Positions 1 to 11,658 of a stretch of DNA of 64,000 nucleotides are shown here, in pieces. The notes below the pieces were generated by a model, which worked only from the letters and a program-made list of their open reading frames with translations, was not told where the DNA came from and did not search any database. The stretch spans positions 146,064,091 to 146,128,090 of the forward strand of contig OY282560.1 of the NCBI GenBank assembly GCA_958295665.1, given 5' to 3'. This stretch comes from Tipula vernalis (taxonomy: Eukaryota; Arthropoda; Insecta; Diptera; Tipulidae). Position numbers and translations under genes: made by a program. How positions within the stretch are numbered: the first letter of the stretch is position 1; the number at the start of each line of letters is the position of its first letter.

Positions 1-75
1 CAACTGTAAATAATAATTTAAATACATTAATATTTAAATAAATGCTTAAGCTAAGATTTAAATATAAATATGTAC

Positions 76-615
76 CCTCTGTATTTAAAACATCAATTAC
101 GTTCACCGATTCTTCTGGAGATTTTTCTAGAATAAATAAAACATCAGGACAATTCAAACATAATTACCGTTTAAATACCATCATAAGTATATGCCACGGT
201 CTCGAATTCTAAGTTATAATTTTTTTGCAAATTATATTTTCTTGTTGGGTGTTTTCTATTGGTCAGCTTGGCCTTATGATTTTCACTCTCTGATTGAGAG
301 TCATTAAATGCAATATATTTTGCAAGCGCAACCTTTGCATCGTCCATTGTGGCTGTTAAGAGAATTAAAAATTAGTATTGGAAAAACTTTAAATTTTAAC
401 TTAAACTTCTTACCAATATTGATTTTAAGTACACAGCAATTATATAATTTCCAAGTTTTATAATCTGCATCTGATACTTTCATGTTAATGAACGTTCGAT
501 ATCTGTTGGATGCTGGAAAATATACTTGTCCGTTTAGAACCCAATCTGAATGTACAATTTCGATGGCTGCTATATCGTTTGGATTGGATTTTTCGAATTC
601 CACAATTGCAAACAT
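76..615 (-). CDS. DUF4806-type protein, 5' part, runs off the window
   Basis: Three coding exons on the minus strand are supported by splice sites that keep one frame: exon 1 615-414 (donor GTAAGA), exon 2 352-179 (acceptor CAG, donor GTATTT), exon 3 126-76 (acceptor TAG, then GTACAT). The 3' part lies left of position 1. The start MFAIVEF and the following pattern, with a Trp-Val near residue 25, a YFPAS segment and a later Tyr-Lys-Thr-Trp, resemble the N-terminal module of insect DUF4806 proteins, often read as MFAVVEF. Exon 2 is Lys/Asn-rich, like the linker in that family. The role of these proteins is unknown to me, and some copies travel with mobile elements. The DUF4806 domain itself would be outside the window, so the family call is inference from the N-terminus only. 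Confidence 0.5.
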
Positions 616-1284
616 TCTATAATAAAAAACTAAAAGTTAAATATGTATTTATATGGTATAAAAAATACTTAGGGTTATTACAGCGACACGATAAATTAAT
701 TTTAAAATTGAAGGCTGGTTTAATTTGGTTTATTAGGAATTGATAACAAATAATTTGTTATTTATTGAGTTTGGAAATTGGGATAATTATTATTTAGTTG
801 GAACATTGATAATAAACTTTAGGAACATTGATAATAATTTAATAATTTTATTAAAACAATTTTAATCGAGAAAACTGTTCGAATCAAATTCGGAGAGTGC
901 GAAAAGCAAAATTTGATTTGGATTAGATTTTAAAAACATTGGAAATAATTTTCTCTGAAAAATTGTAATCGGGAAAATTGCTGGGCTTCCGAAGACATTT
1001 TACACCGAAATATATTTAGAAGGCTTGATTTTAAGGGTGAATTATATAAATCTGTTTTGGAATGTAGTTCTTTAGCTTGGACATATAAACCGTTATCAAT
1101 CTTGAAAAAAAACTCACAACATAAAATTTGATTTGATTTTGTAAGTATAAAATTATTTTGAGAAGAAGAATTGATCGTGTAATTCGGTTGTGCATTGCCC
1201 CAAACATAATTGAAAGAAATATTTTGATTTCGATATACTATGGGTTGTTCTAAGACCGTCGTGGGGAAAAAAATTGAATTTTCA
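616..1284. other. AT-rich stretch, no supported gene
   Basis: This lies upstream of the DUF4806-type gene and before the BEL/Pao tail. A 131-codon open frame on the minus strand (930-1325) overlaps the plus-strand retrotransposon frame and has no recognisable domain, so I do not call it. The sequence may be degraded internal DNA of the same retrotransposon. Confidence 0.4.
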
Positions 1285-1377
1285 GTCGGTTTGTGTTTCA
1301 CGGGTATCAAAACTACAAGCAGCACATTTAAACGTCCACTAAATAAAGTTGTATTATTACCAATTAAAGATGTTTAA
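1285..1377 (+). pseudogene. BEL/Pao-like retrotransposon Pol C-terminus (fragment)
   Basis: The plus-strand frame reads a short stretch ending FKRPLNKVVLLPIKDV and a stop. A basic Arg-Pro followed by a Leu-Leu-Pro close to the stop is the usual end of BEL/Pao polyproteins (DUF5641 end, where 'KRP..KLVLLP' is common). Right after the stop comes a purine-rich GGCCGGGAG stretch and then TGTTGAAGAG at about 1407, a plausible start of a 3' LTR, but I could not find the LTR's other end. The rest of Pol is missing or too decayed to read. Family assignment is from the tail motif only. Confidence 0.45.
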
Positions 1378-1858
1378 GGAGTTGAACTCCTTAAGGCCGG
1401 GAGAATGTTGAAGAGTCGACCACTAAAACAAAACAAATTAATTAGGATTTTGTATTTAATTTTAATTTATTGTAATTATCATTTGTAGCTCAATTATAAA
1501 ATATGTGTATTAGATAAGCGTAATTCATCTATTCATTGTTAGATGTCTCTTCAAGCAAATTTTAATGTTATTATTTATTATAAGAGATGTCATTAGAAAA
1601 TTCATTAAAATTTTGTTCAGTGGCTTACAACCATGAACTGGTTTTGGAAAGTTGTTTCCCGGGCAAAACTACGTTGAGAAAATTTTGATGACATTAACTT
1701 TTTGGTTAATTATAAAGCGATCTTCAAAGCGATAACAATTAGAAATAATATTATATTTATGGTTCAAAAATAAAATTGTACATTATTAAATTACATTTGT
1801 TTTACTTAAAATTAAGTTAAAAATAAATAGTTCATGAATCTTTCATCCTTTTGTGGTT
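1378..1858. other. AT-rich stretch, possible LTR remnant
   Basis: It follows the BEL/Pao-like Pol tail. A possible LTR could start at 1407 (TG start), but no matching second LTR is present. Nothing else is recognisable. Confidence 0.3.
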
Positions 1859-2764
1859 TCATCTCCTGATCCAGCGACAAAAAAAGTTTGTGCAAATTAC
1901 ACCAAATTTGTTCACCCAATATTTTTCGATTGGACTGTCTTCCGGCACGGCAGGCGGATTGCAATCCTTTGAAACAAATTTGATGTTATTGTATATATTT
2001 ACTTTCATAAAATCCATTGTTCCTGTAGCATAATGAATCGAGGCAAGATCGGGCCAAAAAATAGTAGGGCTATTGTGTTTTTTTAGAAACGGCCACAAAC
2101 GTTTCGAAAGGCATTCCTTGATGTAGATTTCGCCATTCATAATCCCATTTATTATGTATGGACGTGATCTTAAGCCGCATTGGCAAATTGCTTGCCAAAC
2201 CATACGTTTTTGCCAAATTTTTCAACAGCTATGGTAGTAATTGCTTCGTCCAGTTCTTCACCATTCTTTTTGATGTAATATTGGGGACCTGGAAGTGTCG
2301 AGAAATCCATTTTGACGTAGGTCTCGTCGTCCATTATGATACAAGAATCTTTTCTTTCGTTCAACCATTTGTTAAGATTCTTTGCTCGATCGATCTCTCT
2401 ATTAAATTATCCAACGCTTCTTTTGGGGATTTTTGACTTCTTAGATCGTAGATTATTTCTAGTTTTAGCTCGTTCCACCATCGATGTGGTTGTTTTGGTT
2501 TTTCTGGCCAAATCCCCCACAGACATCGAGGGATGTTTGGAAATGACTTTTACAATTTTCTGATCCAACATTTTATTTCGAGCACCTTTTTTTTTGCTCC
2601 GGATCCGGCCTTGCGTGATACAGAAAGATTGATTTGACATTTTTTTTTACATTTGTATTATTGGAAACACCGGCCAATTTAGCCATTTTTTTATTGGTTT
2701 AGCCTGGATGATCATTGCACAATCGAATTATTAAATCACGATTTTCTCCTTCTGATGCGTCCAT
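1859..2764 (-). pseudogene. Tc1/mariner-superfamily transposase, frameshifted
   Basis: Minus-strand remnant of a DDE transposase. It starts at ATG 2764-2762 with an HTH-like stretch (RDLIIRLCNDHPG, then a stop). It continues in another frame with a second HTH (VGDLARKTKTTTSMVERA, within 2407-2640), then the first catalytic Asp in IIMDDETYVKMDF (2170-2364). A frameshift leads to the second Asp in WPDLASIHYA and the acidic residue in SPIEKYW (1859-2203). About 40 residues separate the second Asp from that Glu, unlike the DD34 spacing of classic mariner or Tc1. At least one in-frame stop and two or three frame changes make it inactive. I could not define terminal inverted repeats. The two HTH units followed by D-D-E fit the IS630/Tc1/mariner plan well. 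Confidence 0.75.
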
Positions 2765-5434
2765 TTCGAAATAAATAAAACAAATGCCCAATTTGACGTT
2801 TATTCGTTTTTTAAAATTGGTTTTCTACAAAATAACGGTACCTATTTTGTCCATTTTGTTGAAATTTTGTCTTTTGTCTTCCCCCGTAAATAACACATGA
2901 GCTTTTTATTCGAAAGTGGCAAAAATGTTCATATCTTACGAATATCGAAAAAAATTGGTTTAAAGCGCCCGTTCGATTAAAACGCCTTGGCGTTGTAACT
3001 GAAATTTTCAAATTTAAATTTAAAACAATTTATCACAAACTAATTCAATACACCTAATGCAAACAAAGCTTTTTGTAGGTACATACGAGTACATACATAT
3101 ATGCATCGGAGTCTTGGAGTTAATAAAAACCAGTAAATGCTTTCTTTTGCTTCAGTTTTTAAAGTGTGTGCTTTAGTATTTTACTAAATTAGTATTTGAT
3201 GATTTACAAGGTTGTGTATAGAGAGAATTAAGTTTAGTTTCGAAATATATTTTGATCAGAATAATTGGAATTGTTAATAATCAAAGTATAAACAAGGTCA
3301 TTCCTGAATACGATACGAATTCAAATATTTCAGGATTATGATAAGGATTTTGATAAAAATGACGAAAGGAATGGTTTGCTCATTGCTAGGTTAGGATTGG
3401 TCATCAGCTTTTGTCGTTTGGAAAATAAAAATCTATTTAAATTTAGAAGAATGTTTTATCCAGGTTCGCACCCCATTAAAAAAATTTAACAATTTTTACC
3501 TTATTTTGGTGGGAAATAATTGTGTCACTTTCTGTCGTTTGGTAATCCGAAGGTTAGAGTGGTTTCCAGTTCGAATGACTTTTATTTGGTTATTTTATTC
3601 AACGCAATTAATACATTAATAAATTTTAGGGTTACCCACTGAGTCATTTTCGGTGTGAGACTTAACCTCCGGTCTCTGGTTCAACGTGAAAAAGCTCTGG
3701 GCCAGGTTACGCAAAGGTTTGTGCGTTAAATTGGGTCAAGGTAATTGAACTAGATGGATTTCACCTATTGTTAACCGAAGAGTTTATTTCGGTCAAATAT
3801 CACCATTACATTAAAAAAACATTAAATGTTGAAGCAACAAGATATTTTCGTAAACCATTTTAGATTTGATGAAGATCGAAGTGTTTCGAATAACTGTTAG
3901 GTAATTTAAAACAGATGTAAACCTAACTACTGAAATGTTGTGGGAGGCATAAATCCGAAAATAAGAAAATTTGATCAAAAAAGACATCACATCTAAAGCC
4001 TAAAAGGTCCCTAGGTTTCCATAGGAAGGAGTTGCTCTGTTCTTAACTCTGACTTTGGCTTCTGACTGAGTAAAACCCTCAATTTTCGCAATTATGATTG
4101 TGAAACATACTTGGTGTTGACAAAAAGTACGTTTGAAATTTTAAATTCGATGACAACCCAATTCCGAGAGTATTCGTTAATAAAAGGTTACCTATAACGA
4201 CCAAACCTTAAAAGCGGGGGTCAAACCAATCGTGATACGATGTAAAGTTTCCTGTCAAACTACGGAAAAAGATTTTCTGTCAAATTTTAAATTGATGTTT
4301 TTTTTGTTTTTTTTTTAAACTATAGGTAGCCAAAGGACAAAGCCTGCAGTGCTATTTGGGAATTCGATTCGAACGTGATCGAGTCTTCGATGTATTAGAT
4401 TCCTATTTGAATTGAATCAGATTCATTGGTTTCTTATTTAAATCAAATATGAATCGTATACATCGAAGACTCGATCACGTTCGAATCGAACTCACAAATA
4501 GCCCCCTGGATTCTTATTTTGAATTGAATCAGAGTCATCCGATTCTTATTGAAATCAAATAAGAATTTTATCCATTCGAATTCGTATCGTATTAAGAGGC
4601 TCTGTTATGGTCAAAATGCAATTTCGCATTTACATACGGTATCGCATTTCATTATTATAAAACGATATTTTCGCAAAAATGTCTTCATCAAAAAATTCGC
4701 CTTATTATAAAATGCGATAGCGAATTTTTTGCGAAATTAAAATTTGACAAATGCGACAACTTAATAGCAGTCGAAAATCGTATATTTGCGAAATGATTAT
4801 GTAACTAATTGTGTTTTTAAAATGTTTTAATTTACCAATAAAAAGTTTCTTATAAGAAATGCGATGTGCGATAACCGCTTTTCAAAATATATAAACACAT
4901 ACGAAGCGAACCGCATCCATAAAATCGCAAAAATTAGGGCCACAGGAATAGTCCCCTGGAATAACGTTTCACGCTAAATTCAAAGATTCTAGCGGATTGT
5001 ATTTTGGTTGAAAATGTCGAGAGTATAGAGTAGAGATTTCAGTTCCTAACAAAAAACTGCTGTTTTTAGCGTTCTCTGTTTTCAAAAAATGAATAAGTAT
5101 TTGTCCAAAAAATTGGTCATTTTCCATAGTTATAAATTATGTGAAGTGTAGAAATTAACAAATGTAACGCCCAGCAGGCGAATTGTTCGTTTAAAACGCC
5201 TAGGAGTTATTTATGGTGGAAGACAATAGTTGTCATTTTTATTCGAGTTAATTGCTTTGGTTTACTTTATGGTTTCGATAGAAAAAAAAAAGAAACCCTA
5301 GAAGAAAAGTAGAAAACCTAATTATCTAATGCTGCCACCTAAATCCTTTAGGATGTACCAGCCTAAATGTTGATTACCAGTTTTACACAATTTACTACAT
5401 GTGCATTATTTTACAATACAAAATTTTATATTTT
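2765..5434. other. Intergenic repeat-rich DNA without a supported gene
   Basis: AT-rich sequence with many stops in all frames. It contains the foldback at 4351-4501 (listed separately), a related 63-bp partial copy of its inner part at about 4510-4573, and a stretch at about 4600-4930 with repeated GCGAT/TCGCA words that looks like another decayed repeat. At 2977-2990 an AACGCC-TT-GGCGTT palindrome occurs, and AAAACGCCTAGGAGTT at about 5193 resembles it. Confidence 0.5.
4351..4501. repeat. Foldback repeat with a perfect 33-bp stem
   Basis: Positions 4363-4395 are the exact reverse complement of 4458-4490 (33 of 33). The stem continues imperfectly outward to GCTATTTG at 4351 against CAAATAGC near 4501, and inward through GATTCCTATTTGAATT. 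The whole unit can fold into one long hairpin, as MITEs or foldback elements do. No clear target duplication was seen. Confidence 0.75.
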
Positions 5435-5701
5435 TCAATTCGTATTGAACCAATGAAATGCCGTTATGAAATAAAAATAATCTAAAAATAGAAGCACAAA
5501 ACCAACAAGAATCCCTAGAACCAAAAAAAGGCCAGTTCGACGATAAGTCACTTTCATATCATCTGATTCAAAGAGCGATTTTGACGCTATTTTATGTGAT
5601 GATAACGATAAGCTTGAGGATGTCGATCCATTTTCTGAGGATAACGACGAAATTTGCCTGATCCATTCAGAGTTCGGAAAAGATGGCGAACTATGATACA
5701 T
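5435..5701 (-). CDS. Candidate small single-pass membrane protein (88 residues) or terminal exon
   Basis: The minus-strand frame begins at ATG 5701-5699 and ends at 5435. Residues 1-45 are Ser-rich (SSLSSENGSTSSSLSLSS). They are followed by a short basic turn (TYRRTG) and a hydrophobic run (LFLVLGILVGFVLLFLDYFY) that would span a membrane. The orderly layout of low-complexity head, positive residues and helix is unusual for chance AT-rich sequence. Three codons before the ATG stands TAG, and TTTAG followed by CAC is also a possible splice acceptor, so this may instead be the last exon of a longer gene. I do not recognise the protein and give it no function. Confidence 0.35.
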   Translation of the reverse strand: MYHSSPSFPNSEWIRQISSLSSENGSTSSSLSLSSHKIASKSLFESDDMKVTYRRTGLFLVLGILVGFVLLFLDYFYFITAFHWFNTN

Positions 5702-6829
5702 AGTGATGTGCTAAATCGTTCTGTTTTGTTCTGTTTTGTTTATTTTCTCATATGCTTTTTAACAAAAAAGATTGATTTAGCCCATCCCTAATGGTACAGA
5801 TGTGTGTGGTGTGGTACTTGGAGTCACGCTAATTCCTCTGGCTGGGTCGTTTCAAAATATTCATATTTAGGCTATTATAGGCGAGAAGGATTTTTCTTTT
5901 GCTATTAGCACTAGCTAAGATACCGGTAATATCTTAAATTATATTGTAAAAAATACAGAATAATAGTTTACTTCAATTACAATCTGGCTTTCAAAAAAGA
6001 AACAATAAAATGAAAAGAAAAATTATTTTATATATAAAACAAGTCAGAATAAACTTAATCACTAAAAGTGTAGTTTCTAATTCTCCATCTAATTATACCC
6101 CACCAGCGGTAACTTAATTAGATATTTTCGCTAATCAAGCAAACGCTTAGCCTTACAACCTAAGCACAATATTTGTTAGTTAGATTAGCACATACGAAAT
6201 CGTCGTATAAGTGTTATAAGGTACTAAACGACATTTTTTGAAAAAATGAGATATTGATGAGATTAGGTTTTTCTATAAAGTACACATTTCCTGTTTTCAT
6301 ATTTGGACCTTAAATTTAACCAAAAAGGAGGTATCAGCAAAATTAAAAAGTTCTATCCGCTTTTTTACCATACATTTTTGGCACAAAGTTCTATTTGACT
6401 AAAGAACTTTTCGTATCAAAGTGAAAATGATTGAAAAATGCATTAAAATTAAGTAAAATAGAACTTTATATTTGTACATTTGCAGGTTCTATATCTGCTA
6501 ATGCCTTATATTCGACTTAATATTACAAAGTTCTAAAGCCTCATAGAACTGACAAAACTGAAAAAACTATTTGGCTTACAATACAAAGTTCTATCATAAA
6601 ATTACAAACCCAATTATTGAATGAAAAGTTTATTTTATTCACAAAAATCTTGATGTTATATGCGATGGTTAATACGTTTAGAATATCCGTAACAAACAAC
6701 TGTTCTGCTTTGGAATCATTTGTCTTTAAAATTAACTACCCGAAAATCTTGAATCATCGATATCTCAAAACAACTCATATGTGACATAGAACCTTATAAT
6801 AACCCTATATCTAATCCAACTGGGAGGAA
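5702..6829. other. AT-rich intergenic DNA with a cluster of AAGTTCTAT words
   Basis: No gene is supported. Between 6348 and 6594 the word AAGTTCTA(T) or its complement recurs at 6348, 6386, 6458, 6528 and 6586, with weaker forms at 6485 and 6543. Confidence 0.4.
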
Positions 6830-7480
6830 TTCTAAGATAGATAAATGGAAATCTGTTTCTAATGTTACTGACATATCAGTCGAAAAATTTATTTTTCAAG
6901 TTAACCATTTGGCTAGTTGAGTTTGGCACGTATCAATAACATTCGAGAAATCCAATTAGTGAATGACATTCACATTTTTATGAAAAGTATGGCTTGGGAT
7001 CATTATTGGCAAATTCTTCAAATGAATCCAAAATGTTCATGGTTTGATTTTAAAGGATCTCTATCTTCATCGATCCGCAAACAGAAGCACAATGAAAACT
7101 TTATTGATTTATATTATGCCATTCACGAGTTAGCTCAGCCTGTTCTCTCTCCGTTATCTGAAAGGGAATTGATTGAAATACTTAAGAAAAATATACGAAG
7201 ATAGCTTAAGTTACAGTTGGCCGGACGATTTATTAATTGGTTACAATCCTTATATTTAGGTTATGACTTCCGGAAAACCTTTAATTTGCGACCTGCTATC
7301 TTAGGTCAGCTTGCAAAATTAAAGTTTCCTTTTCCAGATTTAATTCTGAAACATACTTTAACTGAAGACCAGCAAACTCGCTTGCAATAAATTATTGATT
7401 ACTTTCCGAATTCCCCAAGGGTAGGGCTTGGTCGAACTTTAATTCTGCCACATTCTATTGACACTGGTGAAGCTTTCTAT
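6830..7480 (+). pseudogene. Gypsy-like LTR retrotransposon Gag/Pol remnant
   Basis: The frame 6917-7204 has a retrotransposon Gag signature: a Trp-rich stretch (SMAWDHYWQIL), then SWFDFKGSL, then RKQKHNENFIDLYYAIHEL, PLSERELIEIL and a basic end. After a stop the same strand carries INWLQSLYLGYDF. A further piece contains PFPDLILKHTLTEDQQ and LPHSIDTGEA, the segment that precedes reverse transcriptase in Gypsy-group Pol. Several stops and shifts are present, the protease and reverse transcriptase are absent, and the repeated 'CACTGGTGA' near 7466-7491 suggests a local duplication. The Gag call rests on pattern recognition. Confidence 0.6.
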
Positions 7481-7784
7481 TGCCACTGGTGAGACTTAAA
7501 AACTGTTACTCACAAATTACTCAAATACACGTTTTCTTATCGCAAATTAATTAGTTTATCAAACACAGGACCAAGAATAAGGTTAATTTAATAGTAAAGA
7601 CACTTCACACTAAAAAAGGTGTGAAAATTTTGAGGTATTAGTCGTTCTGATCAGTTAAATATTTTCCGCACAAATGCAATTATAACATCATAGCTTCAAT
7701 AGTTTTATATGTAAAATGTAAAAAAATCGAGAAAAACTTTATTATTCCAGTAAAATTGATTCGTACATCAAGAAATTTAAATAA

Positions 7785-8540
7785 TCAAATTAATTGTTTG
7801 AAATGAGCACTCCCATTCATGATACAACATACAACTCTCCTTCTAAATAAATTATGTACTCTCCCAAATATACCTGGACTATTATGTATAGTATCGCCAG
7901 CAGCTATTATCCGATTTCTAAGGTTCTCCAGATTTGGAATAGGTTCTACGTAGAGATTTAAATTCGGAGATCTTGCAGGAAATTCTTGGTCTGGTCTTTC
8001 AACACCTCGGCCTATCCATTGATCGGCAAACATTATGTTCAAAAACTTGCGAGCTATTGTGCTGAAGTGAGCTGGGGCACCATCATGCATGAACCACATT
8101 CTATTTCTGTTCAAAACTGGTCATCTTCAAGAAAACTTCTATATGATGCACCATCAAGTCTCGCAGGAAGAAACAGAGAACCAATTAAACAATTATCGAT
8201 AATTCCCATCCACATATTTAGCGAAAATTTTCGCATTCATGATGGCGTCTTTTGACAAATTTGCCTCATCAGTAAAACGCACCTTACCTATAAATTGCGG
8301 ATATCTTAAAAATTTCTTTGAATCCATTGACAAAAGTTTAAACGTTTCAGGAAATCAACTGGCAATAGTTCCTGTACACGTTGAATGTGATATTGTTCTT
8401 CCCTTAAAATTGTCCAGATTAGGTATTTTTCTTGCCCTCGTCTTGGGTTGTGCTGCTATTTTATTGAGAACAGCTTCCTCTGTAGTCCAGTGTTTGTCGG
8501 TTTTTCGATCAAAATTCTTTCGGACAAAACCGATTGACGT
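7785..8540 (-). pseudogene. IS630/Tc1-like DDE transposase remnant
   Basis: Minus-strand fragment. The N-terminal part (8240-8540) reads as LNKIAAQPKTRARKIPNLDN followed later by VRFTDEANLSKDA, which carries the first catalytic Asp. After stops and a frame change, 7785-8114 reads MWFMHDGAPAHFSTIARKFL (second Asp), then DQWIGRG and PARSPNLN. In working relatives the last motif is usually SPDLTPLDFF, so the third acidic residue region is altered here. The rest resembles the end of such transposases (FRRRVVCCI). The HTH domain and the element ends are not visible. Family recognition is secure; the exact clade is not. Confidence 0.75.
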
Positions 8541-9880
8541 AGAGGAAAGTAGGTGATGGCTCCAGGATGTGGGCTTTTACCCAGCGGGTGGGTGAATGCC
8601 ACTCGTTCTCGGGGTGGAAATTAGAACATTCAAAATAATCGCAGAAATCGATAGACGGATGGATTCTAAGCAAAAAATGTTCTATAAAGTTTTTTCGATA
8701 AATCAATATTTTTCGAGTTATTCGCGATTGAAAATATTGATTTTTCATCTAAAAATGCATGTTTTAGAGAGATTTTTCACGAATAACTCGAAAACCTTGC
8801 GTTTTATCAAAACATCAAAAGGAACAAAAATAAAGCTTATAAAATAATAAATCGATTGGGTTTCTTTATTTTCAATTCTTTAAATGCATTACGAACCGAG
8901 TTGTGGCTCGTTGAAGGTGACTGTTTGTTCGCCGAAAACGGAATTTGAACCTTTCAACGTTAAATAACGGAAAAACGACGAATTTTTGGAGGAAAACTCG
9001 TCAGACGTTTTTTAAAGTACATACATGAAAATACCTTTAAAATGAGCTTTAGTAAAAGTCGTTGCATAAAACCTTACAGAGTTATGATGAAAATATAATG
9101 GTTGTCTCGTTTTTTCGGAGAAAAATTCAGCAATGAAACAAATGAATTAACCGCAATAATTGAAATTAAACCTACTAATCCATTTACAATGTACCTACTT
9201 TATTTAAATACTAACAATGTGTTCTACAAGTTTGAACTGTTTAGAATGCCTAAGTTTGAAAAACAGTTTGATTCAATTTTGAAAGGTTTTTTGAAATTTT
9301 TGGAAAAATTTACTTTTTCTACAATAACTCAAAAACTAAAGAAGACAGTACAAAATGCAAGAGCACAAAATTTTAGTTTTTTTTGTAGAAAATTCTGTTT
9401 TTTTTTATTTCTCTAGGATGAAAATTAATTGAGATATCAACGTTTTAAGTTCGCATATGAGTGCGAGGACCACCTTCCCACGAGCCTTTTAAACTCAAAA
9501 ATCTCAAAAACGAAAATATCAACTTTACGGGCCTTGTTGCTCTTGTAATTCCCTGTAAAACTGTTTTTTGGAACGATTAGAAATCTTTAAAAAAAAAAGA
9601 AGTTTCGGTGAAATTTTCAGATTGCTCTAAAGTATGCATTTTTTACAATAGATAAAAATCAACATTTTCAATCGCGAATAACTCGAAAAATATTGATTTA
9701 TCGAAAAACCTTCATAGAACACTTTTTGCTTCGAATTCATCCCTCTATCGATTTCTGCGGTTATTTTGAGGGTACTGGGGAGAGAGTAAATAGAAAGATT
9801 AAATTGGGAAGAAAAACCGAGTGGAACGGATGTCATTGTTTGAACCTTAAATGTTGAAAACAAACCCTTCACTAAAACAA
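8541..9880. repeat. Element bounded by ~130-bp inverted arms
   Basis: The segment 8631-8760 recurs in inverted form at 9634-9768, with only scattered differences (for example AATCGATAGACGGATGGATT against AATCGATAGAGGGATGAATT). Both contain TCGAGTTATTCGCGATTG. About 870 bp lie between the arms. The plus-strand open frame there (9102-9416) has no recognisable domain and is probably chance. The layout fits a non-autonomous DNA transposon or foldback element of about 1.1-1.2 kb. I could not define the exact ends or a target duplication. Confidence 0.65.
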
Positions 9881-9924
9881 TTTATTTCAATAGCTATATA
9901 TTTAAAAAATATATTCCGTCTATA

Positions 9925-11658
9925 TTATTTCTTTTTAATCATACTCTGCTTCTCTTTCCGCCTCTTTACATGTTTCTTCGTTTTCAATTTTCTTTTTTCA
10001 GCTTTATCTTCTTTTACTTGCTGTTTTCGCAATTTCTTACTATTCGGTGATTCATCTCGGGGCCTGGCACTGTTTGTAAATTTTGTATCGTCACCTTCAT
10101 CATAATCGTCGGTTGCATTGGAATCTATACTGTCTGAATCACTTTCACTATTGTTTTCATCTTCCAATAATTGAGGTTGTTTCTGGACTGATAGATCGTC
10201 CCCTAGCCCGGCTATTTTTTTATAAACAAGCTGATGCGAATCACCTGCCTTCGCCTTTTTAATATCCCGTTCAAAATGTAAAACTTCATCAAGCCTTTTT
10301 GGAATAAACGATTGCCGGAATACTTCCTCTTCGATCTTTTCTTGTACAGTCAATTGACTTATGTCACGATTAGCAATTTTCTCTGAAATTTTCTCTAAAT
10401 AATCATCCATATTGCCGTCAGTTATCGTTGGATCTGTTATAAAGTCAAATAATTCCTTCACAGTCATTGTAGAAACTTCTTTTTTACGGAAAAATTCCGA
10501 TATATTACGGCAATCGGTTCGTAGAAATTCCAATGCATGTGGATGGTCGTGTTCGACAGATTGAGAAACATCTATTATTATAATCTTATCTTCAAAATAT
10601 AGCAGATTGAATTCTGATAAATCAGCGTGTACCAGCTTGCAATGATTATAAATTTTCCACATCATAACGACGCATTCGCGATACAACTCTCGCGCTTTAT
10701 TTCCAGAAATGTCTGCATCCTTCAATTTGGGAGCTGGCCACCCATCTTTGCCAATAAAGGACATTAAAAGAACATGAGATCGAAGTAAAATTGGATGAGG
10801 TACTGGAACGTTAGAATTTTCCATTCGAACTAAATTTCGTAATTCCTTTTCGGCCCATGTACGTACCATTTTCCGTGGATTATGACGTGAGTACCCGTGA
10901 CGAAATCGAAATTCTCCCGTTACATATTTATCTCGATCTTTGAACACCAAAATCGAAGTTTTATAAATTTTAATGGCAAATTCTTGGCCATACCGTGAAG
11001 TTGCATGATAAACATTTGCTTCCTTTCCAGTTGAAATACATCCATTGATTTCGGTAATCATATTACGATTCAACAACTTGAACAATATCATTCTAGTACG
11101 AGGATCCATAACTTGTTCAGCTGTGGCACGATCATGTTTATCCTTCGTGCGAAACCGATCGGCATCAAATTTCTTGTTGCTCTCTATTAAAGCATTAGCC
11201 GCTGTATTCGGCAATTGTGGACCCTCATATTTTTCCACATTGATTTTGTCAACATATTTTTTGTAGAATTTTTCCGCTGGCTGGAAATTGGTTACTTTAA
11301 TACTCGGTGTCTGCGGATTTTTGGAAATCATTCGATTTACATTAGCCCAATTAGAATTTGGTTGATAAGTTCCAGAGGACTCGTAAAAGTCATAGGGTCT
11401 ATTTTCCTCCTGGTCATATTCGTCACTGTCATCGTAATCATCTTCTGAGAAGTATTCTTCTTCATTGAAATTCTCAACCGTAAGTTTCTCGAATTCCTGG
11501 CTTGGATCAATTTTCTAGGAGCACAAGATAAAGAAATAATTTAACAAATTATTATACATACTACAAAAATAATTTATATTTACTTTTATTAAATTTGGAA
11601 CAATGCCGAGAGAATTTGTATTATCCTCTTCAGCATCGTCGAACTGTCCACTTATCAT
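9925..11658 (-). CDS. RIOK1: Serine/threonine kinase RIO1
   Basis: RIO1 is an atypical kinase/ATPase needed for late cytoplasmic maturation of the 40S ribosomal subunit. Two exons: 11658-11584 (25 codons, ATG MISGQFDD) and 11514-9925, joined by a 69-bp intron (donor GTAAAT, acceptor TAG) in phase 0, giving 554 residues, close to human RIOK1. The N-terminus is acidic (EEEYFSEDDYDDSDEYDQEE). The RIO signature is complete: ATP loop STGKEANVYHA near residue 186, catalytic HADLSEFNLLYF near 321 and metal-binding IDVSQSVEHDHP near 339. The C-tail is acidic, then strongly basic (KRKLKTKKHVKRRKEK), as in other RIO1 proteins. AATAAA on the minus strand at 9886-9881 lies about 40 nt past the stop. It starts head-to-head with CIAO2B. 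No defect is visible. Confidence 0.96.

Noticed and set aside
930..1325. 131-codon minus-strand frame beside the BEL/Pao tail
   Set aside because: It overlaps the recognisable plus-strand BEL/Pao end and shows no domain.
9102..9416. 104-codon plus frame inside the inverted-arm element
   Set aside because: Low-complexity Phe/Lys content and no domain, so not called as a transposase.
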